The notes beneath the pieces are model-generated. The model worked only from the letters and a program-made list of their open reading frames with translations, did no database searches and had not been told where the DNA came from. Shown piece after piece: positions 55,224-63,872 of a stretch of 64,000 nt of DNA. The DNA is taken from contig NZ_CP069792.1 of the NCBI RefSeq assembly GCF_016894245.1, forward strand, positions 992,001-1,056,000, written 5' to 3'. Every line of letters begins with the position of its first letter. Position 1 is the stretch's first letter. The position numbers were made by a program, and so were the translations under genes. The DNA is from Corynebacterium kroppenstedtii. GTDB taxonomy: Bacteria; Actinomycetota; Actinomycetes; Mycobacteriales; Mycobacteriaceae.

Positions 55224-56369
55224 ATGTCTCACATGGACCTGCCGGATTCTGATCCTCGACCTGCGTTGTCACCTGGGCTCCCTCGCCAATACGGGCTCGG
55301 TCGTTGGCCGGGTGATGTGACATGTCCGTCGCTCAACGAAGTGTGGGAGCGTGCACATGTTGTCCAGTTGCCGATGAACATTCGGTTCCGTGGGATTATG
55401 CAACGCGAGGTCATGCTTATCGACGGCCCCCAAGGCTGGTCAGAGTGGGGAGCTTTTCTGGAATATGGTCCGGTGGAATCTGCGATGTGGCTGGCCTCAG
55501 CGCTGGAAATGGGATGGGTGGGCCCACCTCGATCATTGCAAGGATGGGTGCCGGTCAACGGGACTATTCCCGCGTGCGAGCCGGATCGCGTTCCCGATCT
55601 CCTTAATCGATATTCGGGAATATCGACGGTCAAAGTGAAGGTGGCAGAAAAGGGACAGACTCTCGACGAGGATTGCGCCCGAGTCCGCGCTGTTCGCGAG
55701 GCCCGCCCGGACATCACCATCCGCGTCGACGCGAATGGTGGGTGGACCGTAGCGGAGGCGCATGAGGCCGTGCGTCGATTCCTCCGCGATGGGCCCTTGG
55801 ATTACGTCGAACAGCCGTGTCCTCGGCTTGAGGGCCTCGCTGAACTGCGGAAAACTTTGGCTGATGATGGGCTGAGTGCTCGCATCGCTGCGGATGAGTC
55901 CATACGTAAAGCGTCGGATCCATACCGTGCTATACGCATGGGAGCTGTCGATGTGGCCGTGGTGAAAGCCGCGCCGCTCGGCGGTCCGCGCGCCTTGATC
56001 GCGGTGGCAGAGGAGGCGCGCAAACATGGTGTGGATGTGACGGTGTCGTCGGCAATTGATTCGGTTGTCGGCATGTATGCGGGTTTGTGTGCGGCCTCGG
56101 CGGTGGATAGTCAGCCGGCAGGCCTGGCGACGGGTGCGCTGATGGCTGGTGATGTGGGTGATTCACGACCCATTGTCGACGGAATGATGGCTGTGGAGCC
56201 GCGAACTCCGGATCCGGATGCGCTGGCGAGGTATCGTGCCCCGGAGGATAGGGTGCAGTGGTGGAAAGAGCGCCTGGCGGCGGCATGGAAACACGTGCCG
56301 GGCATCGCGGGCGAATCTCGCGCGACGGGTGTGTCGGGCGCGCCGGGAAGTGCGGCTGATGAAGACTGA
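55224..56369 (+). CDS. menC: o-Succinylbenzoate synthase
   Basis: Enolase-superfamily dehydratase making o-succinylbenzoate. The 381-residue protein has the KxK motif VKVKVAEKG, metal ligands in IRVDANGGW, YVEQPC and IAADESIR, and the second catalytic lysine in AVVKAAPLGGP. TAGGGT lies seven bases before ATG 55224 (leaderless style). The C-terminal 45 residues are Ala-rich. It precedes menD by 39 bases. Confidence 0.94.
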   Translation: MSHMDLPDSDPRPALSPGLPRQYGLGRWPGDVTCPSLNEVWERAHVVQLPMNIRFRGIMQREVMLIDGPQGWSEWGAFLEYGPVESAMWLASALEMGWVGPPRSLQGWVPVNGTIPACEPDRVPDLLNRYSGISTVKVKVAEKGQTLDEDCARVRAVREARPDITIRVDANGGWTVAEAHEAVRRFLRDGPLDYVEQPCPRLEGLAELRKTLADDGLSARIAADESIRKASDPYRAIRMGAVDVAVVKAAPLGGPRALIAVAEEARKHGVDVTVSSAIDSVVGMYAGLCAASAVDSQPAGLATGALMAGDVGDSRPIVDGMMAVEPRTPDPDALARYRAPEDRVQWWKERLAAAWKHVPGIAGESRATGVSGAPGSAADED

Positions 56370-56408
56370 TGGTTAAGGCTGAGTAACAAAGTGGAAAAAT
56401 CGTTCTCC

Positions 56409-58421
56409 ATGAGTAGTTCCGGTGGTGTTCCTGCCTCCATCATGACAGCGGCGATTATTGTCGATGAGCTGATCCGTTGCGGGGTACAGGACGTGGTTGT
56501 GTGCCCGGGATCGCGTTCGGCACCGTTAGCGTTGGCCTTCTCCGAAGCAGCGGCACGTGGGGAGATCACCCTTCACATGCGTACCGACGAGCGAACCGCA
56601 GCATTCTTGGCGTTGGGCTTAGCGCAGGCCGGTGTCGGTCCGCGACGTAATCGGCCGGGGATCCCAGGCGGCCACCATGTTGTCCCGGTGGTGATGACGT
56701 CGGGAAGTGCGGTGGCCCATTGCGCACCCGCGATGGTGGAAGCACAGATGTCGCATCGTCCACTCATGGTGTTGTCTGCGAATCGTCCCTGGCCATTGTG
56801 GGGAACGGGGGCGAACCAGACGGTGGATCAGCGGTCGGCTTTCCGAGATACCGCCGTGCGCACAGAGGGGATCGACACCGCTACTCGACGCAGTGATGCC
56901 TGGCATGTGATGCACCGGGAGATCCGCGCTGCCGTCGATAGGGCCGTGGTTGCGGCGACGGCGGCAGGTGTGCGTATGCAGGTGCAGGCTGGCGTCCCCG
57001 AGGATGCTCGACCCACAACTGCTGTGGAGCTGCCCTTCCGCGGTCCGGTGCACATTGATGTGCCATTCGATAACCCATTAGTGCCGACGGATGATGACCA
57101 GCTACACGAGGCTGCCCAGTCCGCACACCGGTTGGGCCGACCGGATGGAGGGAGTTGGACGCGCTTCGTGGGGCGGGCGAAGGTGTCCTCGCCACGAGTT
57201 CTACACATTGCGGGCCATAATGCTCCGCAGGTCGACGCGCTCCGCAGTGTACCCACGATCGCGGAGCCCACCGCTGCAGTGCCTGATGTTCCTATTCATC
57301 CATTGGCATTGTCGCTTTTATCGCCAGATCACGTGGTGGTGACGGGCCGTCCGACCCTGCACCGGGATGTCTCGAAACTCTTGGCCAGGCCGGATATTCC
57401 GATTACGGTCATTGCGGATAACCCCGGCGATTACTCGGATGTCGCTCACATGGCCGGGGAGGTCGCAACGAAGATCGACCTTGCGCCACAAAGCCGACGA
57501 TGGGTGGATCATTGCCGGTCGGTGGATCAGGCCGCTGCTGATGCCGTGCGCGAGGTGATCCTCGTGGACGATCTTGCTGTGAAGTCTCAGCTTTCCGAAC
57601 CTGTGGACGATTCCTCCGCACAACCCGACACACCGTCCCCCACCGAACCGCATGCCGATACGCAGCCCCCCACCCTCCATCGGATGACCGGGCTAACGGT
57701 TGCCGCAGCCGTAGCAGATTCTGTCCACGTCGGCGATGCGCTCGTGGTGGGAGCGTCGAATCCGGTGCGTGACCTGTCGTTCGTCGGCGCTCCGTTTGAT
57801 GGGGTTGAAATGTATTCCAACCGTGGAGCGTCGGGAATTGATGGTTTCTTATCGACGGCTATTGGTGTCGCGCTCGCACGGCAAGCCGCCCAGCCCGACA
57901 GTGTGCGTGCACCGCGAACCGTGGCGCTCGCCGGAGACCTGACCTTCCTTCACGATGCGACCGGCCTAAACGTGGCGGCCTCGGAACCACGCCCGTCAAA
58001 CCTTCTGATCGTCGTGGCGAATGACCAGGGTGGCGGTATTTTTGAGGCTTTGGAGCCAGGGAAGCCGGAACTCCGCAGCCATTTTGAGCGTGTCATGGCT
58101 ACTCACCACGAGGTGAACATCAAGTCGATATGTGACGCTTTTGGGATGACGTACCGGAAAGCTGACACTGCAGAAGAGCTGGTCACCCTGCTGGAACGTC
58201 ATGCCGAGGGGATGCCACTCGGTGATGCGGGGGTCAACTATGGAGACAGTGCCGATCAAAAGTACGGAGATCAAACGTACGGCGATCAAACGTATGAAGG
58301 AAGTCAGCCGTACGAGGGAATCACAGTGATCGAAGCTGCTTGCGACCGTGCACACCGACGTCAGACCATAGAATCCCTGGAAGGACGCGTTGCTGTTGTG
58401 AGCAGGCGTCAAGCGCAGTGA
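56409..58421 (+). CDS. menD: 2-succinyl-5-enolpyruvyl-6-hydroxy-3-cyclohexene-1-carboxylate synthase
   Basis: ThDP enzyme that joins isochorismate and 2-oxoglutarate. The 670-residue protein has VVVCPGSRSAPLALAF, HMRTDERTAAFLALGLA (catalytic-site Glu region), YSNRGASGIDGFLSTAIG and the ThDP/metal motif LAGDLTFLHDATGL with VVANDQGGGIFEAL. It is over 100 residues longer than most MenD proteins: there is a Pro/Thr-rich linker (about 400-425, DTPSPTEPHADTQPPT) and a C-terminal insert of YGDQTYGDQTYEG repeats (about 610-640). GTG 56391 is an in-frame alternative start. Confidence 0.94.
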   Translation: MSSSGGVPASIMTAAIIVDELIRCGVQDVVVCPGSRSAPLALAFSEAAARGEITLHMRTDERTAAFLALGLAQAGVGPRRNRPGIPGGHHVVPVVMTSGSAVAHCAPAMVEAQMSHRPLMVLSANRPWPLWGTGANQTVDQRSAFRDTAVRTEGIDTATRRSDAWHVMHREIRAAVDRAVVAATAAGVRMQVQAGVPEDARPTTAVELPFRGPVHIDVPFDNPLVPTDDDQLHEAAQSAHRLGRPDGGSWTRFVGRAKVSSPRVLHIAGHNAPQVDALRSVPTIAEPTAAVPDVPIHPLALSLLSPDHVVVTGRPTLHRDVSKLLARPDIPITVIADNPGDYSDVAHMAGEVATKIDLAPQSRRWVDHCRSVDQAAADAVREVILVDDLAVKSQLSEPVDDSSAQPDTPSPTEPHADTQPPTLHRMTGLTVAAAVADSVHVGDALVVGASNPVRDLSFVGAPFDGVEMYSNRGASGIDGFLSTAIGVALARQAAQPDSVRAPRTVALAGDLTFLHDATGLNVAASEPRPSNLLIVVANDQGGGIFEALEPGKPELRSHFERVMATHHEVNIKSICDAFGMTYRKADTAEELVTLLERHAEGMPLGDAGVNYGDSADQKYGDQTYGDQTYEGSQPYEGITVIEAACDRAHRRQTIESLEGRVAVVSRRQAQ

Positions 58422-58527
58422 AGCCAAGCACAGCAGTAAAGCCAAGCACGGTGGCAGAACAGCACAAAAATGACCACACGAAAGTGGATAATGATTAGGG
58501 CACGACGTCGGGGAGGTGAACACCGAA

Positions 58528-59100
58528 GTGAACGCGATGACAACCCGTGGCATGAACGCGGATAAAAAGCCCACACCCCGCGGAGATGAGAAACCTCAGG
58601 GTGGCAAGGTACGAAATTCTCGTCGGGCACTGTCCCGCGGTGATGCTGAGGTGCGAATCGATACCGTGGCCCGCCGCTGTCGCCAGGTCATCGCATTACT
58701 CGCATTACTGATGACGCTGGTCTGTACCACGTTGGTCGCTGGACCGATTTATAACGACTTTAAGCTGCACAAAGATAAAGAAACCGCCATCGCGACGGTG
58801 AACCACGTCGGCCTGTTGCGCACAGCCATTTCATTTCGGGATAGCTCCGGAGAATTTCATTCCCCCAACACGGGAGTTTTATATCCCGGCGGATTGCATG
58901 ACGGCCAGAAGGTGTGGGTGGAGTATTCGCGCAGCCATCCCGACACTGTTCGAGTCCAAGGAAGAACCTGGACATTATCTCTTTTACCTGCGATTTCAAC
59001 ATTTATCGTGACGATCGCTCTGTCTTTGGGAGCAATAGTGTTGATTAACCGACGCGCCGAACGTAAGAAAAATTTATACAATGGCTACCGAGATAGATGA
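58528..59100 (+). CDS. DUF3592-like membrane protein
   Basis: A 190-residue protein: basic N-terminus (1-50), helix VIALLALLMTLVCTTLVAG, an extracytoplasmic beta domain (IATVNHVGLLRTAISFRDSSG; GLHDGQKVWVEYSRSHPDTVRVQGRTW) and a second helix ISTFIVTIALSLGAIVLI. Domain order and position after menD match the M. tuberculosis Rv0556-type protein and DUF3592. GGGAGG (58511-58516) serves GTG 58528. Function unknown. Confidence 0.75.
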   Translation: MNAMTTRGMNADKKPTPRGDEKPQGGKVRNSRRALSRGDAEVRIDTVARRCRQVIALLALLMTLVCTTLVAGPIYNDFKLHKDKETAIATVNHVGLLRTAISFRDSSGEFHSPNTGVLYPGGLHDGQKVWVEYSRSHPDTVRVQGRTWTLSLLPAISTFIVTIALSLGAIVLINRRAERKKNLYNGYRDR

Positions 59101-59178
59101 TCGGCAGCATAAAACAGCATTTCTTATCGGCAAAAATAACCGCATTATGGCGGGGAATTGAGGAAGAGAAGAAGTCGT

Positions 59179-60360
59179 ATGCGCATTGCAATTGTTGCAG
59201 AATCATTTCTTCCAAACATCAACGGTGTCACTAACTCAATTCTCCGAGTCCTGGAATATTGCGACCGCCACGGTCATGATGCACTTGTGATCGCACCGGG
59301 TGCTCGCGAGGTTCAAGATGAATGCGCGGACTACGCAGGTTTCCCCATCGCTCGCGTTCCCACCGTTCAGGTGCCACTGATCGACTCGCTCCCCATCGGC
59401 GTCCCGACGCCGACCGTGAAGCGGGCACTACGCAAATACAAGCCAGACGTGGTTCATGCAGCGAGCCCGTTCGTGCTCGGTGCCGCGGGCGCGTTCGGTG
59501 CAGCTCAACTAGGGATTCCGACGGTTGCCGTCTATCAGACGGACGTGGCCGGGTTTGCGAATAATTACCACATGAAACCACTGGCCTCGGCCGCGTGGCA
59601 GTGGACACGGACAATACATAACGCCTGCTCACGGACCCTTGCGCCGTCGTCGGTAACCATTGAGGAACTCCGCCATCACAAAATCAGAGACGTGTACCAC
59701 TGGGCGCGTGGCGTCGATATTGAGCTTTTCTCCCCGACGAAGAGATCGGATGCGCTGCGTCGGCAATGGGCCCCCAATGGGCAGAAAATCGTCGGCTACG
59801 TCGGGCGCTTGGCGGCAGAAAAATCCGTGTACCGATTGGCTGCCCTGCAGGACCGCGACGACATCCAACTCGTGATCACCGGGGACGGGCCGGACAGCCA
59901 AGAATTGCGCGAGTTGCTACCACGCGCGATCTTCACCGGCGCGAAATACGGGGAGGACCTGGCGGAGGTGTATGCCTCCCTGGACCTCTTCGTCCACCCA
60001 GGCGAATACGAGACGTTCTGCCAGGCTGTTCAAGAGTCGTTAGCGTCGGGCGTGCCCACCATCGGGCCGAGAGCCGGTGGCCCCATTGACCTCATTGACG
60101 ACGGCGTCGATGGTGAATTATTGCCGGTGGAGTCCTTCGAACAGGACCTTAATGCGGCGGTTGATCGCTTGCTCGAACCGGATGGCTATCACGATCGATG
60201 TGTCGCTGCTCGAAACTCCGTGAAAAAGCGCACGTGGGAGTGCCTTGGTGACGAGTTGATGAGCCACTATGAGGCGGCGATTGAGTCCCCGATGGGGCAA
60301 GAAATCCGGCCGACACTCCTGGAGAGGTGGCGCGCAGAGCGCGAGCACCGGTACGCGTAG
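59179..60360 (+). CDS. mgtA: GDP-mannose-dependent alpha-mannosyltransferase MgtA
   Basis: GT4-family enzyme that in C. glutamicum adds mannose to a glucuronosyl-diacylglycerol anchor and takes part in lipomannan-type glycolipid synthesis. The 393-residue protein has [43 protein letters not shown], a GRLAAEKSV motif, and [29 protein letters not shown] (EX7E region). ATG 59179 with GGAAGAGAAG upstream. Identification by gene order (between menD and menG) and family; the anchor lipid here is not certain. Confidence 0.9.
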   Translation: MRIAIVAESFLPNINGVTNSILRVLEYCDRHGHDALVIAPGAREVQDECADYAGFPIARVPTVQVPLIDSLPIGVPTPTVKRALRKYKPDVVHAASPFVLGAAGAFGAAQLGIPTVAVYQTDVAGFANNYHMKPLASAAWQWTRTIHNACSRTLAPSSVTIEELRHHKIRDVYHWARGVDIELFSPTKRSDALRRQWAPNGQKIVGYVGRLAAEKSVYRLAALQDRDDIQLVITGDGPDSQELRELLPRAIFTGAKYGEDLAEVYASLDLFVHPGEYETFCQAVQESLASGVPTIGPRAGGPIDLIDDGVDGELLPVESFEQDLNAAVDRLLEPDGYHDRCVAARNSVKKRTWECLGDELMSHYEAAIESPMGQEIRPTLLERWRAEREHRYA

Positions 60361-60388
60361 ACGGACTCACCGGGTACTCTGGGGCCTC

Positions 60389-61075
60389 GTGGCTAGAGCG
60401 ACGTTGGAAAAGAAACCCCGTGAAGTGGCGCGCATGTTCGATGCCGTCGGCAAGAAATATGACCTAACTAACACCGTGCTGACCGGCGGGATCGACACGC
60501 TGTGGCGAAAAGCAACGCGCAAGCGGCTCGACCCGAAGCCCGGCGAGAAAGTCGTGGACCTCGCCGCCGGGACGGGCGTCTCCACGGCGGAACTATCCAA
60601 GTCCGGCGCCCTCGTGGTGGGCTGTGATTTCTCCCTAGGCATGCTGAAAGCCGGACGTCATCGGGACGTGCCCCTAGTTGCCGGTGATGGCCTTAATCTG
60701 CCTTTCGCCGATAACACCTTCGACGCTGCCACCATCTCTTTCGGGCTTAGGAACTTCGGGGACACTACCGCTGGGCTTCGCGAAATGGCCCGCGTCGTAA
60801 AGTCAGGCGGCCGTTTAACGGTGTGTGAGTTTTCAACGCCAGTTATCCCCGTCTTCTCGACGATCTATACGGAATACCTGATGCGGGCGCTGCCTGCGGT
60901 GGCGAAAATTGTGTCATCGGATCCGGAGTCCTACGTGTACCTGGCGGAGTCTATCCGAGCATGGCCTGACCAGGAAACTTTAGCTCGGATCATTCAGTCT
61001 TCGGGCTGGAAAGATGTTGGTTGGAGGAACTTGACCGGCGGCATCGTGGCGCTCCATAGCGCGACGAAACCGTAA
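60389..61075 (+). CDS. menG: Demethylmenaquinone methyltransferase
   Basis: SAM-dependent C-methyltransferase of the UbiE/MenG family making menaquinone. The 228-residue protein has [21 protein letters not shown], motif [42 protein letters not shown] and the C-terminal [20 protein letters not shown] 60389 follows TACTCT eight bases upstream. The longer frame from 60269 overlaps mgtA and is unlikely. Confidence 0.95.
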   Translation: MARATLEKKPREVARMFDAVGKKYDLTNTVLTGGIDTLWRKATRKRLDPKPGEKVVDLAAGTGVSTAELSKSGALVVGCDFSLGMLKAGRHRDVPLVAGDGLNLPFADNTFDAATISFGLRNFGDTTAGLREMARVVKSGGRLTVCEFSTPVIPVFSTIYTEYLMRALPAVAKIVSSDPESYVYLAESIRAWPDQETLARIIQSSGWKDVGWRNLTGGIVALHSATKP

Positions 61076-61252
61076 GGTGTCGACGGCCCATATCTGTGGG
61101 TTTGTTTTTGTGCGATAGGCTAGGCACGTTGTTTTAAACGGCCGCGAGCCACCATCATGCTCGTGCGTGCTGCGTCGTACCCGCGTGCGGGATTGTGCAT
61201 GCGACGCGTGCTCGTGACCATCTACCCATGCCCAACGAACGAGGATCGTGCG

Positions 61253-62320
61253 ATGACCAGCGGACAGAGCAGTGCTGTGGAATCCAGTGTCGACGCCGTG
61301 AGTGGCGCGTTTACCGGCCTGGATTCCCGTAGTGTGGAGTCCAGTATTGACCTCGGCGACGACGAATTAAATTCCTTTGTGGCCGACGGGATGGAGAAAT
61401 GCGAGAAACTGCTTATCCGTGAGTTGGATCAGGGCGCATCGTTCGTCACTGACAAAGTCAAGCACTTGGCATTGGCTGGAGGTAAGCGCATTCGCCCTAT
61501 GTTCGCCCTGCTCGCGTCCCGTTATGGCGAGAGGCCGGGGTGTGACGACGTGATTAAAGCCGCCATCGTCGTTGAGATGACCCACTTGGCAACGCTCTAT
61601 CACGACGACGTGATGGACGAGGCCGAAAAACGCCGTGGCGCCGATAGTGCTAATTTCCGGTGGAATAACTCGGTAGCGATCTTGGCGGGGGACTTCATCC
61701 TGTCGGCCGCGTCCCGGTTGATGGCGTCGCTGGGTGTGAAGACGGTGAAGCACTTCTCGGAAGCCTTTGGGGATCTAGTCACTGGCCAAATGCGCGAAAC
61801 AATCGGCGCGACCTCTGGCGATGAGATTGAACACTACTTAAATGTGATCCACGAGAAGACTGCTGTTCTTATCCGTTCTGCAGGCTTTTTAGGGGCCATG
61901 CATGCCGGAACACCGGCCCCAATTCAGCAGGCGCTCGCTACATTTGGGGAGCACCTGGGCATGGTTTTCCAAATTGTCGACGACATGATCGACATCTTTT
62001 CCGACACGAGCGAATCGGGGAAGACGCCGGGTACGGACTTGCGCGAGGGTGTGCATACCCTGCCGATGCTCTACGCGATGGAAGGCGACCGGAAAGAGAA
62101 CCAGCGACTCCGAGAGATGCTGCGTTCCCCCTTGTCGACGGATGCCGACGTTGAAGAAGCGCTCGCTTTGATCGCTGCGACGGACGCGCGAGCGCGGACG
62201 GTGGCGAAAGTGGAGGAGCACGCCGACGCTGCCTTGAAGGCGCTTGAGGCGCTGCCGGATAACTCGACGACGAATGCTCTGCGCGCATTGTTGGGTTTTA
62301 CGATGGCGCGTGTGGGGTAG
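61253..62320 (+). CDS. Polyprenyl diphosphate synthase (menaquinone side chain)
   Basis: Long-chain trans-prenyltransferase that makes the menaquinone tail. The 355-residue protein has GGKRIRPMFALLASRYG, the first Asp-rich motif LYHDDVMDEAEKRRGADSAN, VAILAGDFILSAAS, GEHLGMVFQIVDDMIDIFSDT (second motif) and PGTDLREGVHTLPML. ATG 61253 is preceded by GAGGATC. The geranylgeranyl-reductase-type menJ gene that lies between menG and this gene in M. tuberculosis is absent. Chain length cannot be told from sequence. Confidence 0.93.
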   Translation: MTSGQSSAVESSVDAVSGAFTGLDSRSVESSIDLGDDELNSFVADGMEKCEKLLIRELDQGASFVTDKVKHLALAGGKRIRPMFALLASRYGERPGCDDVIKAAIVVEMTHLATLYHDDVMDEAEKRRGADSANFRWNNSVAILAGDFILSAASRLMASLGVKTVKHFSEAFGDLVTGQMRETIGATSGDEIEHYLNVIHEKTAVLIRSAGFLGAMHAGTPAPIQQALATFGEHLGMVFQIVDDMIDIFSDTSESGKTPGTDLREGVHTLPMLYAMEGDRKENQRLREMLRSPLSTDADVEEALALIAATDARARTVAKVEEHADAALKALEALPDNSTTNALRALLGFTMARVG

Positions 62321-62442
62321 TGCGTGTGGTAAAACCACGCATGCTCGACATTGGACCCGCGCAAAAGTCCTGCGTGAAGGGATGATTTGCTGTCCGGGGC
62401 TGTATTCGTAGTAGAGTATGCAGCGCGTTCAACTGAGCGCAT

Positions 62443-62524
62443 GCCAGATTGCCCGAGCGGCCAAAGGGAGCGGATTGTAAATCCGTCGGCTTTGCCTACG
62501 TTGGTTCGAATCCATCATCTGGCA
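62443..62524 (+). tRNA. tRNA-Tyr (anticodon GTA)
   Basis: Seven-pair acceptor stem GCCAGAT/ATCTGGC, D arm, GTA anticodon in GGATTGTAAATCC, a long type II variable arm and GGTTCGAATCC T arm. Discriminator A at 62524; CCA is not encoded. A TAGAGT -10-like element lies upstream (about 62412). Confidence 0.97.
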
Positions 62525-62532
62525 CCCATGAT

Positions 62533-62572
62533 CCCGCCAGGATTGCACACGCATTGCAGCCCGGCGGGTTTT
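62533..62572 (+). terminator. Terminator after tRNA-Tyr
   Basis: CCCGCC (62533-62538) pairs with GGCGGG (62563-62568), extended by an imperfect inner stem, and is followed by TTTT. Confidence 0.8.
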
Positions 62573-62811
62573 GTCGTCGTTGGTGCATTTTCTCAAATGG
62601 ATTTTTTGCTTGGTGCTTCCCGTAGTGGGGATCTTGAGCGGGGATTATGAGCGGGCTGTCTCTCGCGAGCGGTTCGGTTGCGGTCCGCCGCACCCTCTGA
62701 ACTGGTGATTTGTGAGTTCGATTCTGGTCGGTTACATTGTGTGAGGCTTCGCAAGATCACGGTTGCGCTGTTATACGTGATTGTTGTTACGCGTGATTTC
62801 AGCGAGTTGTT

Positions 62812-62884
62812 GCCCCCTTAGCTCAGTCGGCAGAGCGTTTCCATGGTAAGGAAAAGGTCGACAGTTCGATTCTGTCAGGGGGCT
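62812..62884 (+). tRNA. tRNA-Thr (anticodon GGT)
   Basis: Acceptor GCCCCCT/AGGGGGC, D arm GCTCAGTCGGCAGAGC, anticodon GGT in TTTCCATGGTAAGGAAA, T arm CAGTTCGATTCTG. Discriminator T; CCA not encoded. Confidence 0.97.
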
Positions 62885-62898
62885 CCGTTACACCAATT

Positions 62899-62945
62899 CC
62901 CGGTGGACTGACGGTGCTCCGGTAGGTCCACCGGGATTATGTGTT
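62899..62945 (+). terminator. Hairpin after tRNA-Thr
   Basis: A perfect ten-pair stem (62899-62908 with 62936-62945) with a 27-base loop; the following ATTATGT is only weakly U-rich. It may end or process the tRNA-Thr transcript. Confidence 0.65.
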
Positions 62946-62953
62946 GTAACTGT

Positions 62954-63027
62954 GGCGATGTAGCTCAGATGGTGAGAGCGCACGACTCATAATCGTGAGG
63001 TCGAGGGTTCGAGTCCCTCCATCGCTA
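62954..63027 (+). tRNA. tRNA-Met (anticodon CAT)
   Basis: Acceptor GGCGATG/CATCGCT (first pair G-T), D arm AGCTCAGATGGTGAGAGCG, anticodon CAT in ACGACTCATAATCGT, T arm GAGGGTTCGAGTCCCTC. It has elongator rather than initiator features. CCA not encoded. Confidence 0.94.
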
Positions 63028-63043
63028 CTGGGAGATAGATGAG

Positions 63044-63070
63044 GGGTCGCCCTGACGGGTGGCCCTTTTT
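63044..63070 (+). terminator. Terminator after tRNA-Met
   Basis: GGGTCGCCC-TGAC-GGGTGGCCC stem with two G-T pairs and a TGAC tetraloop, followed directly by five Ts. Confidence 0.88.
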
Positions 63071-63237
63071 CTCCCACTACGCACCGCCGTCGAAAGTGGA
63101 GCCCACTATCGCCTGGTTTAGGCGTGAGGCTTCTCTGCTATGGTTGGTGTGTTGCCTGACCGGTGCAGGTGCAGAGATGTGAGTTCGCATCAGTGATGGT
63201 GTGGATCCTTTGCTGTACGGTAGCGGTAGGAAAACAT

Positions 63238-63310
<73 letters not shown>

Positions 63311-63382
63311 CAAAAACGTATTAAGCCGGTTTTCCGTGGAACTGGCATTTGTACATTTTCATCTCAGTCGAGGAGAGTGCGC

Positions 63383-63706
63383 GTGAGCGAGGAACGAAGC
63401 TCTACGGGAGCATTGCGTCCGTCCGGTAAACGCCAGATCACAGGATCCTCCACTGTGTCAAAATCCCGCGCTCGTAGTGCCCAGTCGGGCCCAGAGACAG
63501 TGGGTGGCCGGGGAAATATCTTCACCCAGATCGTTGATTATTTCCGTGGTGTTATTGCTGAAATGCGAAAAGTTATTTGGCCAACGTGGCGTCAGATGGG
63601 CGTCTACACCGGTGTTGTCTTGCTTTTCCTGGTCGTCGTGATCGGCATCGTGTCGGGCGTTGACTTCCTCGCCGGTAAAGGCGTCGAGTGGACCCTCACC
63701 CATTAA
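63383..63706 (+). CDS. secE: Preprotein translocase subunit SecE
   Basis: Essential subunit of the SecYEG channel. The 107-residue protein has a hydrophilic N-terminal 50 residues, the family segment FRGVIAEMRKVIWPTWRQM and one membrane helix (VYTGVVLLFLVVVIGIVSGVDFL). GAGGAGAG lies before GTG 63383. It follows tRNA-Trp by 72 bases and precedes nusG, the standard order before the L11-L1 ribosomal genes. Confidence 0.95.
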   Translation: MSEERSSTGALRPSGKRQITGSSTVSKSRARSAQSGPETVGGRGNIFTQIVDYFRGVIAEMRKVIWPTWRQMGVYTGVVLLFLVVVIGIVSGVDFLAGKGVEWTLTH

Positions 63707-63760
63707 AAACGTTCGCCTCGGACATGGCCCGGTCACGGTCCCGAGCAGCAAGAAGTATAG

Positions 63761-63790
63761 TTGGGAATAGGCCCGCTAGCTGTGTATAAT
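63761..63790 (+). promoter_or_regulatory. Housekeeping-sigma promoter for nusG
   Basis: -35 TTGGGA (63761-63766), 18-base spacer and perfect -10 TATAAT (63785-63790). Transcription would start near 63797, giving a leader of about 75 bases to nusG. Confidence 0.75.
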
Positions 63791-63803
63791 CGCTTCCATA
63801 TTG

Positions 63804-63836
63804 TCCCGCCAACCCGACAGGGGAGGCGGGATTTTC
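63804..63836 (+). terminator. Terminator-like hairpin in the nusG leader
   Basis: TCCCGCC (63804-63810) pairs with GGCGGGA (63825-63831), followed by TTTTCC. It lies between the nusG promoter and its ribosome site, so it could end secE transcripts and also attenuate nusG. Confidence 0.7.
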
Positions 63837-63872
63837 CTTTGGAAACGCCGCAGAGAAGGACTGACATTATTC

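Noticed and set aside
60269..60388. Upstream extension of menG
   Set aside because: It overlaps the mgtA coding end and has no similarity to MenG; GTG 60389 fits the family start.
62496..62693. Minus-strand frame overlapping tRNA-Tyr
   Set aside because: Overlaps the tRNA 3' half and its terminator; not protein-like.
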